DNA of 64,000 nt from Betaproteobacteria bacterium (lineage in GTDB: Bacteria; Pseudomonadota; Gammaproteobacteria; Burkholderiales; Rhodocyclaceae): positions 82,512 to 146,511 of the forward strand of contig WQYQ01000007.1 of NCBI GenBank assembly GCA_009781175.1, written 5' to 3'. Made by a program: the position numbers and the translations under genes. Of the stretch, positions 18,465 through 25,851 are shown one piece after another; position 1 is the stretch's first letter; each line of letters opens with the position of its first letter. The notes below the pieces were generated by a model. The model had not been told where the DNA came from. It saw nothing but the letters and a program-made list of their open reading frames with translations, and made no database searches.

Positions 18465-19084
18465 CGACTCCAGGCCAACTTTACATTCTTGCAGCGCCTT
18501 CGGGCGCGGGCAAAACCACGCTGGTGCGGGAACTCCTGGCGCTCGACGCGACGCTGCGGCTGTCGGTTTCCTTCACCACGCGCACGGCACGCCCCGGCGA
18601 GGTCGAGGGCCGGGATTATTACTTCGTCGAGCGCGCGGAATTCGATGCGATGCTCGCGCGCGGCGAATTCCTCGAATGGGCCGAAGTGCATGGCAATTGT
18701 TACGGCACCTCGCGCTCCTGGATGGCAGCCGAAATGCACGCCGGCCGGGACGTGCTGCTCGAAATCGACTGGCAAGGCGCGCGCCAGATACGCCAGGCGT
18801 TTCCGCAGGCGGTCGGGATTTTCATCCTGCCGCCTTCGCTCGCCGTTCTTGAACACCGCTTGCGCACGCGCAACTCGGACCCTGAACAGGTCATCCGGCG
18901 CCGGCTCGATGCCGCGCTTGACGAAATGCGGCATGTCAGCGAATTCGATTACTGCATCATCAACAATGATCTGGCCGAGGCGCGCGCTGATCTCGCAGCG
19001 GTTGTGCGCGCGTGCAGGCTGCGCTTATCCGTGCAGCAACTCCGCACACCGGCCGCTTTCGATTTCCTCGATCACGCGGGATAA
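18461..19084 (+). CDS. gmk: Guanylate kinase
   Basis: Phosphorylates GMP to GDP with ATP. P-loop APSGAGKTTLV near residue 12, GMP-binding SVSFTTRTARPGEVEGRDYYFV, EWAEVHGNCYGT and the lid region RRLDAALDEMRH are all present. 207 residues. It overlaps yicC by four bases. In most proteobacteria rpoZ follows gmk; here only about 100 non-coding bases separate it from spoT. Confidence 0.96.
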   Translation: MTTPGQLYILAAPSGAGKTTLVRELLALDATLRLSVSFTTRTARPGEVEGRDYYFVERAEFDAMLARGEFLEWAEVHGNCYGTSRSWMAAEMHAGRDVLLEIDWQGARQIRQAFPQAVGIFILPPSLAVLEHRLRTRNSDPEQVIRRRLDAALDEMRHVSEFDYCIINNDLAEARADLAAVVRACRLRLSVQQLRTPAAFDFLDHAG

Positions 19085-19186
19085 ACACGTGACAAGCCGA
19101 TCTTGTTTGATTCACACCGCCCTCCACGACGCAGCGTTCGCGCTGCGCACGTGGGCACGGGTTTAAGAAAAGAGGAGAGCGTCCAC

Positions 19187-21418
19187 ATGGCAAGCGAACA
19201 TGTGAGCCCGCTCTCCGAATCCAACAGTCCGGCGATCGATCCGCTCAGCGAACCGTACAACCCGCTCGCGGGCATTGATGTTTCGCTGCTGCGCACGCGC
19301 GCCTCTGCCTACCTGCAAGCGGACGAAATGGCGCTGCTCGAAAGCGCCATGCGTTTTTCGGCCGAGGCGCATGCCGGGCAATTCCGTTCGAGCGGCGAAC
19401 CCTATGTTTCGCATCCGATCGCCGTCACGGAAATGCTGGCCGAGTGGCATCTCGATCACCAGGCGCTGATCGCGGCCATGCTGCACGACGTGGTGGAAGA
19501 CACCGCGATCACCAAGCAGGCGATTGCCGAAGCGTTTGGCCGGGTAGCTGCGGATCTCGTCGATGGCGTCTCCAAGCTCGACAAAATCGAAGCACATAGC
19601 CAGGAAGAAGCCCAGGCGGAAAACTTCCGCAAGATGTTCCTCGCGATGGCGCGCGATGTGCGCGTCATCCTGATCAAGCTCGCCGACCGCATTCACAATA
19701 TGCGCACGCTCGCCGCCGTGCGGCCGCAAAAGCAGCGCCGCATCGCGCGCGAAACGCTCGAAATCTACGCCCCGATCGCGAACCGGCTCGGGCTCAACAA
19801 CGTCTTCTGCGAGTTGCAGGAACTCTCGTTCCGTCACCTGCATCCGCTGCGCTACGAGGTGCTCACCAAAGCCATCCGGGCGGCGCGAGGCAACCGGCGC
19901 GAGATCGTCGGCAAACTGCTCGTCACGATTCAGGAACGCCTGCCGCAGTGGCAGATCGAAGCCGATGTCTGGGGCCGCGAAAAACATATCTTCAGCATCT
20001 ACCAGAAGATGGTCGATAAGCGCCTGTCGTTTTCGCAGGTGCTCGACATCTACGGCTTCCGTATCGTCGTCAAAGACGTTCCGACCTGTTACCTCGCGCT
20101 TGGCGCTTTGCATGAGCTGTACAAGCCGGTGCCGGGCAAGTTCAAGGATTACATCGCGATCCCCAAGGCCAATGGCTACCAGTCGCTCCACACCACACTG
20201 ATCGGCCCCTACGGCATGCCGGTCGAGATTCAGATCCGCACCTCCGAAATGCACCATGTCGCCGAAAGCGGCGTCGCCTCGCATTGGCTTTACAAGGACT
20301 CCGCCGAGCGCCTCTCGGACCTGGAGCAGCGCACGCACAGCTGGTTGCAATCGCTGATCGAACTGCAATCGGCCTCGGGCGATTCAACCGAGTTTCTCGA
20401 ACACGTCAAAATCGACCTGTTCCCCGGCGATGTTTTCGTCTTCAGTCCGAAAGGCAAAATTTTCAGCCTGCCGCGCGGTGCTTCGGCGGTCGACTTCGCC
20501 TATGCAGTGCACACCGACATCGGCAATCGTTGTGTCTCCTGCAAGATCAACGGCGATTTGATGCCGCTGCGCACCGAACTGAAAAACGGCGATCAGGTCG
20601 AAATCATCACCGCGGCGCATGCCAACCCGAATGCGAACTGGCTCACCTATGTGCGCACCGGCAAGGCGCGCGCCGAGATTCGCCATTTCCTTAAAACCTC
20701 GCAACAGGACGAATCCATCGCGCTTGGCGAACGCCTGCTCGGCCAGGCGCTACGCGGTCACGGCCTGACGCTGAGCACGCTGCCGCGCCAAGTTTGGGAC
20801 AAGTTCCTGCGCGAAGTCGGCAGTCAGGAAAAGCAGGAAATTTTCACCGATATCGGGCTCGGCAAACGTCTGCCCGCTGTCGTGGCGAAACGGCTCGCGC
20901 TCGTTGTCGAAGCGCTCGGCGACGAATATCTTCAAGGCCGGGCGATCAAGCCGAAAACGGCGGGCGCGATTCAAATCAGCGGCGGCGAAGGCATGGCGGT
21001 GCAACTCGCGCGTTGCTGCCACCCGATTCCCGGCGATCCGATCGTCGGACTGCTGCGCAAGGGCCAGGGCATGGAAGTGCATTTGAGCGACTGCCCGAAT
21101 CTTGCACGCTATCGCGCCGACCGCGAACGCTGGGTCGATGTCGAATGGGAGGCCAACAACGACCGGATGTTCGATGTCGATATCCGCGTGATCGCCGAAC
21201 ACCAGCGCGGCATGCTGGCCAAAATCGCGGCGGTGATTTCCGAAAACCAGGCCAACATCCAACATGTCAGCATGGATACCGAAAGCTCGGTCCATTCGCA
21301 GACGTATTTCACCTTGCAAGTCACCGACCGCCAGCACCTCGCGCAAGTCATGCGCGCCATCCGCCGCGTGCCCCAGGTGCTGCGGATTACCCGGCTCAAG
21401 GCCAACGAACAGAAATAA
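19187..21418 (+). CDS. spoT: Bifunctional (p)ppGpp synthetase/hydrolase
   Basis: Makes and degrades the stringent-response alarmone. The ATG at 19187, after AGAGGAGAG, gives 743 residues. N-terminal HD hydrolase domain with MLHDVVEDT; synthetase domain with FSIYQKM, YGFRIVV and NGYQSLHTT; TGS domain around residues 400-460 (VFSPKGKIFSLPRGASAVDFAYAVHTDIG); a C-terminal cysteine-containing segment (RCCHPIPGDPIVG) and a final ACT domain (VDIRVIAEHQRGMLAKIAAVIS). An intact HD motif supports bifunctionality. A longer frame starting at 19103 is rejected because the ribosome site lies before 19187. Confidence 0.96.
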   Translation: MASEHVSPLSESNSPAIDPLSEPYNPLAGIDVSLLRTRASAYLQADEMALLESAMRFSAEAHAGQFRSSGEPYVSHPIAVTEMLAEWHLDHQALIAAMLHDVVEDTAITKQAIAEAFGRVAADLVDGVSKLDKIEAHSQEEAQAENFRKMFLAMARDVRVILIKLADRIHNMRTLAAVRPQKQRRIARETLEIYAPIANRLGLNNVFCELQELSFRHLHPLRYEVLTKAIRAARGNRREIVGKLLVTIQERLPQWQIEADVWGREKHIFSIYQKMVDKRLSFSQVLDIYGFRIVVKDVPTCYLALGALHELYKPVPGKFKDYIAIPKANGYQSLHTTLIGPYGMPVEIQIRTSEMHHVAESGVASHWLYKDSAERLSDLEQRTHSWLQSLIELQSASGDSTEFLEHVKIDLFPGDVFVFSPKGKIFSLPRGASAVDFAYAVHTDIGNRCVSCKINGDLMPLRTELKNGDQVEIITAAHANPNANWLTYVRTGKARAEIRHFLKTSQQDESIALGERLLGQALRGHGLTLSTLPRQVWDKFLREVGSQEKQEIFTDIGLGKRLPAVVAKRLALVVEALGDEYLQGRAIKPKTAGAIQISGGEGMAVQLARCCHPIPGDPIVGLLRKGQGMEVHLSDCPNLARYRADRERWVDVEWEANNDRMFDVDIRVIAEHQRGMLAKIAAVISENQANIQHVSMDTESSVHSQTYFTLQVTDRQHLAQVMRAIRRVPQVLRITRLKANEQK

Positions 21419-21475
21419 ACGCGATCACAGCAAACGGCCGCTGATAAAATCCGCCCATTCCAGGAGGCAATGACG

Positions 21476-21664
21476 ATGGCAATGTACGAATCCGAACACA
21501 CGAAATTCATGCGCGAATGGATGGAAAAACATCCCGCGGAGCGCGAAGAACAACGCGCGGGCCGCGCCCTGTGGTGGGACAAGCCCCAGGATCTGCAAAC
21601 GCAGAAAAACTATGCGGAATCCCGCGTGGCGCAGAAACCCTACCCTTATCAAAGCGAAGCTTGA
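21476..21664 (+). CDS. DUF3460 family small protein
   Basis: A 62-residue hydrophilic protein, MAMYESEHTKFMREW then WWDKPQDL near the middle, matching DUF3460, a family seen mainly in betaproteobacteria; function unknown. Three in-frame ATGs compete. The one at 21476 is eight bases from a perfect AGGAGG (21462-21467), whereas 21470 is too close. It follows spoT by 57 bases. Confidence 0.85.
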   Translation: MAMYESEHTKFMREWMEKHPAEREEQRAGRALWWDKPQDLQTQKNYAESRVAQKPYPYQSEA

Positions 21665-21704
21665 GCCGCCGCAGCGCGGCAGTGCCATGCCGCAGTAGTC
21701 CGTT

Positions 21705-23243
21705 TTGAATCCGCTTTTCGAACACCCGCTGGCGATCGTCGATCTCGAAACGACCGGCGCGGACCCGAACCGGGACCGCATCACCGAGGTTGCGATCCTG
21801 CGCATCGACGGCGGCCGGCTCGTCGAGCGCTGGTCCTCACTGATCGACCCGGAGCGGCCGATTCCGCCGCGTATCCAGGAAGTCACCGGCATCAGCGATG
21901 CGATGGTGGCGCACGCGCCAAACTTCCGTGCGCTCGCGGACGAAATCGCTGAACGGCTGGCGGACGCTGTTTTCGTCGCCCACAACGCGCGCTTCGATTT
22001 CAACTTCCTGCGCGCGGCTTTCGGCGCGCGCGGCATGCCCTTCGACCCCGCGGTGCTGTGCAGCGTCAAATTCTCGCGCGCGCTCTACCCGCAGCATGCG
22101 CGCCACGGGCTCGACGCCATCATCCAACGCCATGGCTACACGATTGCCAACCGGCACCGCGCGATGGCCGACGCCGAAATCGTCTGGCGTTTCCTGCAAG
22201 AGTGTGTCGCCAGCTTCGAGCCGGCGCGCATCGAAGCCGCGCTCAAGCGCGCCAGCTCAAGCGGCCGCGCGGTGCCCAAACTGCCGCTCGGCGACCTCGA
22301 AGCACTGCCCGAAGCGCCGGGCGTCTACATTTTTCTGAATGGGGCCGACAAGCTTGTCGACATCGGCCACACTCAGCATCTGCGTTCCAAAGTGCTCGGC
22401 TGTTTCACCGGCAAACCGGATACGCGCACTGCGCGGATCGTCGCGCAAACCAAGCGCGTCGAAATCGCGCTCGCCGCCGGTAGCCTGGATGCGCATTTGC
22501 GCGAACTCGAACTGACGCGCCGCTACCAGGCCAACCCCGTCGCCGGCGCCGCTTTCGGCTGGCGCTTTCTGCCCAACCGGCGGCGCGGCCCAGTGCTTAT
22601 CCTCGACGAATTGACGGGCAGCGATCCGGCGCAATGGCAGCAGGTTTTCGGCTGTTTCCGCGGCCAGCGCGAAGCCGAAAACGCCTTGCGCGAACTCGCG
22701 CTCTTGAACCGCCTGTGCCCGCAGCGCCTCGGCCTCGAACAAAGCAACGGCGCCTGCCAGGCTTACGGGTTGCACCGCTGCAACGGCGTGTGCGTGGAGC
22801 ACGAATCCGCCGGCGAACACGATGCGCGCCTACTCACGGCGCTGCGCCCACTGCGGCTCAAACCCTGGCCCTGGAACGGCCCAATCGCGATCAGCGAAAT
22901 CCACACAGCGAGCGGAACCACGGCGCTGCATGTGTTCGACCGCTGGTGTTTGCTCGGCAGCGTGCATGACCACACGTCGAGTGCAAGCCCCGTCATTCAT
23001 GGCGGGGCCAGCGAGACAAGTGTGATTGGCGCCAAAGGCGCCCCCGATGCGTGGCGAAGAAGCCCCAGGCTTCAGCTTGGGGCGATTCACGAAACAAGCG
23101 CCGACGACCTGCTCGCCAACCTGCCGCCGCGCCGCTTCGATCTGGAAGCTTACCGCCTGTTCGCGCGCTGGCTTGCCCAGCCGGGGCATATGCAAGCAGT
23201 GAAGGAGTTGGGAGTCAGCCTCCAATCAGGCGGCGACGCGTAG
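21705..23243 (+). CDS. DEDDh exonuclease fused to a UvrC-like GIY-YIG domain, with in-frame repeat insertion
   Basis: A 512-residue protein joining a DnaQ-type 3'-5' exonuclease (residues 9-175: VDLETTG, AHNARFDFNFL, HRAMADAEIV supply the DEDDh residues) to a GIY-YIG/Cho-like domain (about 200-285). In the second domain PGVY is kept but the usual YIG reads DIG, so its catalytic tyrosine looks lost; the arginine in HLRSKV and the glutamate in LRELEL remain. A UvrC-like cysteine region follows (CPQRLGLEQSNGACQAY). Residues about 423-466 look like an extra segment encoded by repeat DNA (repeat at 23051-23090). The start is TTG at 21705, bounded by an upstream in-frame stop. Likely DNA repair or processing. 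Confidence 0.85.
   Translation: MNPLFEHPLAIVDLETTGADPNRDRITEVAILRIDGGRLVERWSSLIDPERPIPPRIQEVTGISDAMVAHAPNFRALADEIAERLADAVFVAHNARFDFNFLRAAFGARGMPFDPAVLCSVKFSRALYPQHARHGLDAIIQRHGYTIANRHRAMADAEIVWRFLQECVASFEPARIEAALKRASSSGRAVPKLPLGDLEALPEAPGVYIFLNGADKLVDIGHTQHLRSKVLGCFTGKPDTRTARIVAQTKRVEIALAAGSLDAHLRELELTRRYQANPVAGAAFGWRFLPNRRRGPVLILDELTGSDPAQWQQVFGCFRGQREAENALRELALLNRLCPQRLGLEQSNGACQAYGLHRCNGVCVEHESAGEHDARLLTALRPLRLKPWPWNGPIAISEIHTASGTTALHVFDRWCLLGSVHDHTSSASPVIHGGASETSVIGAKGAPDAWRRSPRLQLGAIHETSADDLLANLPPRRFDLEAYRLFARWLAQPGHMQAVKELGVSLQSGGDA
23051..23090 (+). repeat. Dispersed palindromic repeat, copy 3 (inside a coding sequence)
   Basis: Reads GTGGCGAAGAAGCCCCAGGC then TTCAGCTTGGGGCGATTCAC. 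The hairpin CCCCAGGC-TTCA-GCTTGGGG has one G-U wobble. It is translated in frame as part of residues 449-462 of the exonuclease/GIY-YIG fusion. An additional inverted repeat GCCCCG/CGGGGC lies just upstream, around 22987-23008. Confidence 0.8.
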
Positions 23244-23250
23244 CCTCGAT

Positions 23251-23643
23251 TCACTCTCCACGCCAGCGAGTGTAGTCACGCCGGTCCCGCTTCGTCGGAC
23301 GGCCTTGCCGCTCCAGCGCCGGTTCGACCTGCAAGCGCCGCATCGCGCCCGCCTCTTCGCACCGCGCGATGCTCTCCGACGTTTCTTCGTAAAGCTGCTG
23401 CGCCACGCTCGCCGAACCGCGGCGTTCGGCGATGCCACGCACAATCACGCTGCGCGTATCGTGGCCCAAGCTGACCTCGACACGATCACCGACCTTCACT
23501 TCCTTGGCCGGCTTGATCCGCTGGCCATTGATTTGCACACGCCCGCCGTCGACCGCCTCGGTCGCCAGGCTGCGTGTCTTGAAAAAGCGCGCGGCCCAAA
23601 GCCATTTGTCAATCCGAGTGCCGCTGAGTTCGTGCGCGCGCAT
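23251..23643 (-). CDS. hslR: S4-domain RNA-binding protein, Hsp15 type
   Basis: A 130-residue protein with an S4 RNA-binding domain: IDKWLWAARFFKTRSLATEAVDGGRVQINGQRIKPAKEVKVGD. This is the Hsp15/HslR pattern; in E. coli that protein binds free 50S subunits carrying a nascent chain after heat shock. A basic C-terminal tail ends RPTKRDRRDYTRWRGE. It converges on the exonuclease fusion gene with a seven-base gap. Confidence 0.9.
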   Translation of the reverse strand: MRAHELSGTRIDKWLWAARFFKTRSLATEAVDGGRVQINGQRIKPAKEVKVGDRVEVSLGHDTRSVIVRGIAERRGSASVAQQLYEETSESIARCEEAGAMRRLQVEPALERQGRPTKRDRRDYTRWRGE

Positions 23644-23732
23644 AAATCAATCCAAGGTGATGGAAGATGAAGCATACCTGCGGCTAGAATCCCACACACG
23701 CTTTAATTCCGAATCGAGAAAGGACTTCAAAG

Positions 23733-24167
23733 ATGCGTCTGCTAATCGCTTCCGCCCTGTTTGCCTTGTCGACAATCGCCGTTGCGGCGGACCTCAAGGT
23801 CGATGCGCCCTGGACGCGCAGCACCCTGCCTACGCAAAAAGCCGCCGGTGCGTTCATGACGCTGACCAGCGCACAGGACGCCGTGCTCGTCGGCGCCTCC
23901 TCGCCGCTCGCGGAAAAGGCCGAGATCCACGAAATGAAAACCGAAGGTGGCGTCATGAAAATGAGCCCCGTCGCCAATCTGCCGCTGCCGGCCGGCAAGG
24001 CCGTTGAGCTCAAATCGGGCGGCAATCACATCATGCTGTGGGGCCTCAAACAGCAGTTGAAAGCCGGCGAGAAGCTGCCGCTCGAACTCCAGATCGAAAG
24101 CGGCGGCAAGCGTGAGACGGTGAAGGTGGAAGCTGAAATTCGTCCGCTTAACACAAGCGCGCACTAA
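23733..24167 (+). CDS. Periplasmic copper chaperone PCu(A)C
   Basis: A 144-residue exported protein with signal peptide MRLLIASALFALSTIAVAA. The copper-binding pattern HxM...M...HxM is present as HEMKTEGGVMKM and, about 25 residues on, NHIMLWGL. Proteins of this family hand Cu(I) to the CuA site of cytochrome c oxidase. The start has an AAAGGA ribosome site. No Sco gene is adjacent. Confidence 0.93.
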   Translation: MRLLIASALFALSTIAVAADLKVDAPWTRSTLPTQKAAGAFMTLTSAQDAVLVGASSPLAEKAEIHEMKTEGGVMKMSPVANLPLPAGKAVELKSGGNHIMLWGLKQQLKAGEKLPLELQIESGGKRETVKVEAEIRPLNTSAH

Positions 24168-24231
24168 CGCCCAATCGGGTGCGTTTCTTCCGCAAGGCGG
24201 GCCACAATCGATGCGACTCGCCTTGCTCTGC

Positions 24232-24609
24232 TCACGCTGCAAACAAAAACCGGATGGCCGCCAAAGCCAACGCGAACAGATAGCCATACGCGAAACGGTC
24301 GATGCGCAGAACCGCATCTCCACGGCGCGCCCGCCACTTTCCAATGAGCGCCATGCATGCGCCCACAACCAGCGGCGTAGCGATCAAATTAGCAATCCGC
24401 CACGCCTCGGGCACGAAGTTGCGTGGAAACGCGAGCAGACTCAGGCCGCCTAAAATTGCTCCAAACAGTGCGTATCCCAATCCGGCCAGCCAGGGATTCG
24501 GCTCCCGTCGGAACGGTTCGGCGAACGAGTGAAAACCCAGTTCGATGAGAAACTCACCGACGATCTGGAGCAAGAACTCGCCTATAAGCTCAAACAATGC
24601 TTCGAGCAT
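24232..24609 (-). CDS. Small multi-pass membrane protein of unknown function
   Basis: A 125-residue hydrophobic protein. An N-terminal amphipathic stretch (MLEALFELIGEFLLQIVGEFLIEL) is followed by likely transmembrane segments around WLAGLGYALFGAILGGLSLLAF, ANLIATPLVVGACMALIG and FAYGYLFALALAAIRFLFA. I do not recognise a named family. It converges with the copper chaperone gene on its left, and a terminator-like hairpin lies upstream at 24638-24668. Confidence 0.6.
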   Translation of the reverse strand: MLEALFELIGEFLLQIVGEFLIELGFHSFAEPFRREPNPWLAGLGYALFGAILGGLSLLAFPRNFVPEAWRIANLIATPLVVGACMALIGKWRARRGDAVLRIDRFAYGYLFALALAAIRFLFAA

Positions 24610-24637
24610 TCAAAGTTTCGGCTTGAACATGAATGAA

Positions 24638-24668
24638 AGAGCCCGTTCCGAGCATAGGGACGGGCTCT
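24638..24668. terminator. Probable bidirectional intrinsic terminator
   Basis: A nine-base perfect stem AGAGCCCGT/ACGGGCTCT encloses a 13-base loop. It is followed by GGTTTTTC on the plus strand and TTTCATTC on the minus strand. It lies just past the stop of the LivK-type gene (minus strand), for which it is well placed. Confidence 0.75.
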
Positions 24669-24674
24669 GGTTTT

Positions 24675-25805
24675 TCACTTGCCGCCAATGCTTTCGAGCG
24701 CTTCCCACTTGCCTTTGATGACCTTGTAGATTGTGATCCCGCCGATCTTCAAATCGCCATGCGCGTCATATGCGAGCTGCGGCGTCGTTACGCCTGGCAT
24801 GTTCGTCGCCGCGAGCGCGGACAGATATTTCGCCGGCTCGACGGAATCGGCCTTCTTCATCGCCGCGATCATCGCCATCGTGCCGTCGTAGGCATAGGGC
24901 GAATAGGTGGACGGCTTGGCGCCGAAACGTTTTTCGTACTTCGTCACGTAGGCCGGGCCGCCGGCCATCTGCTCGATCGGCAGGCCCGCCAGCGAGGCGA
25001 TCACGCCGTCCGCGGCATCGCCCGCGAGCTTGATGAAGTTATCAGTCTTCGACATCTCGCCCGTCATCAGCGTCGCGTCGATGCCGAGCTGTTTCATCTG
25101 CTTGACCATCGGCGCGGCCTGCACTTCGGTACCGCCGTAGAAAATCACCTGTGGCTGGCCGCTCTTGAGTTTCGTGAGAATGGCGTTGAAATCCATCGCC
25201 TTATCGTTGGTGTATTCACGCGCCACGATTTTGCCGCCCGCTGCCTTCGCCGCTTTTTCGAACTCGTCGGCCAGCCCCTGGCCATAGGCGGTACGGTCGT
25301 CGATTACCGCGAGGTTCTTGAAGTTCAGCTTGTCCACCGCGTACTTGCCGATCACCGAGCCTTGCTGCGTGTCGGAGGTCATCATGCGGAAAGCGGTCTT
25401 GTAGCCATTCCGGGTGTAAGCCGGCGCGGTCGCCATCGCGATTTCGGGAATGCCGGCCTGGGCGTAGATGCGCGAGGCGGGAATCGTCGTGCCCGAGTTG
25501 AAGTGGCCGAGCATGCCTTTGATGCCGGCGTCGACCAGGCGCTGCGCGACCATCGTGGCGGTGCGCGGATCAGCCTGATCGTCTTCCGTCACGAGGACGA
25601 ACTTGACCTCTTTACCGCCGATCTTCGGCTGCGCGGCATTCGCTTCTTCGAGCGCAAGCAGGATGCCGTTCTGCATATCCTTGCCGTAATGCGCCTGCGG
25701 ACCGGTCAACGGCGCCGCAAAGCCGATTTTCACCTCGACCGGATCGGCGAGCGCGCCAGCGGAAAACAGCGCGAACGTCAGCGCTGCCAGACAGTGTTTT
25801 TTCAT
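24675..25805 (-). CDS. Branched-chain amino acid ABC transporter substrate-binding protein
   Basis: A 376-residue periplasmic binding protein (type I fold, LivJ/LivK family) with signal peptide MKKHCLAALTFALFSAGALA. Typical motifs are VKIGFAAPLTGPQAHYGKDMQNG, then LVTEDDQADPRTATMVAQRLVD, GHFNSGTTIPASRIYAQAGIPEI and YSPYAYDGTMAMI. The start has a strong AAGGAG site. No permease or ATPase genes are near, so it is an orphan binding component. It follows putA on the same strand by 46 bases, suggesting a link to amino-acid catabolism. Confidence 0.94.
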   Translation of the reverse strand: MKKHCLAALTFALFSAGALADPVEVKIGFAAPLTGPQAHYGKDMQNGILLALEEANAAQPKIGGKEVKFVLVTEDDQADPRTATMVAQRLVDAGIKGMLGHFNSGTTIPASRIYAQAGIPEIAMATAPAYTRNGYKTAFRMMTSDTQQGSVIGKYAVDKLNFKNLAVIDDRTAYGQGLADEFEKAAKAAGGKIVAREYTNDKAMDFNAILTKLKSGQPQVIFYGGTEVQAAPMVKQMKQLGIDATLMTGEMSKTDNFIKLAGDAADGVIASLAGLPIEQMAGGPAYVTKYEKRFGAKPSTYSPYAYDGTMAMIAAMKKADSVEPAKYLSALAATNMPGVTTPQLAYDAHGDLKIGGITIYKVIKGKWEALESIGGK

Positions 25806-25851
25806 CGAAAAGTCTCCTTTTTAGTTCAAATGCGCAGCCCGCATCGGTGGA

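Noticed and set aside
19085..19186. A hidden rpoZ between gmk and spoT
   Set aside because: The gap is too short and none of the frames contains the conserved omega-subunit start or core.
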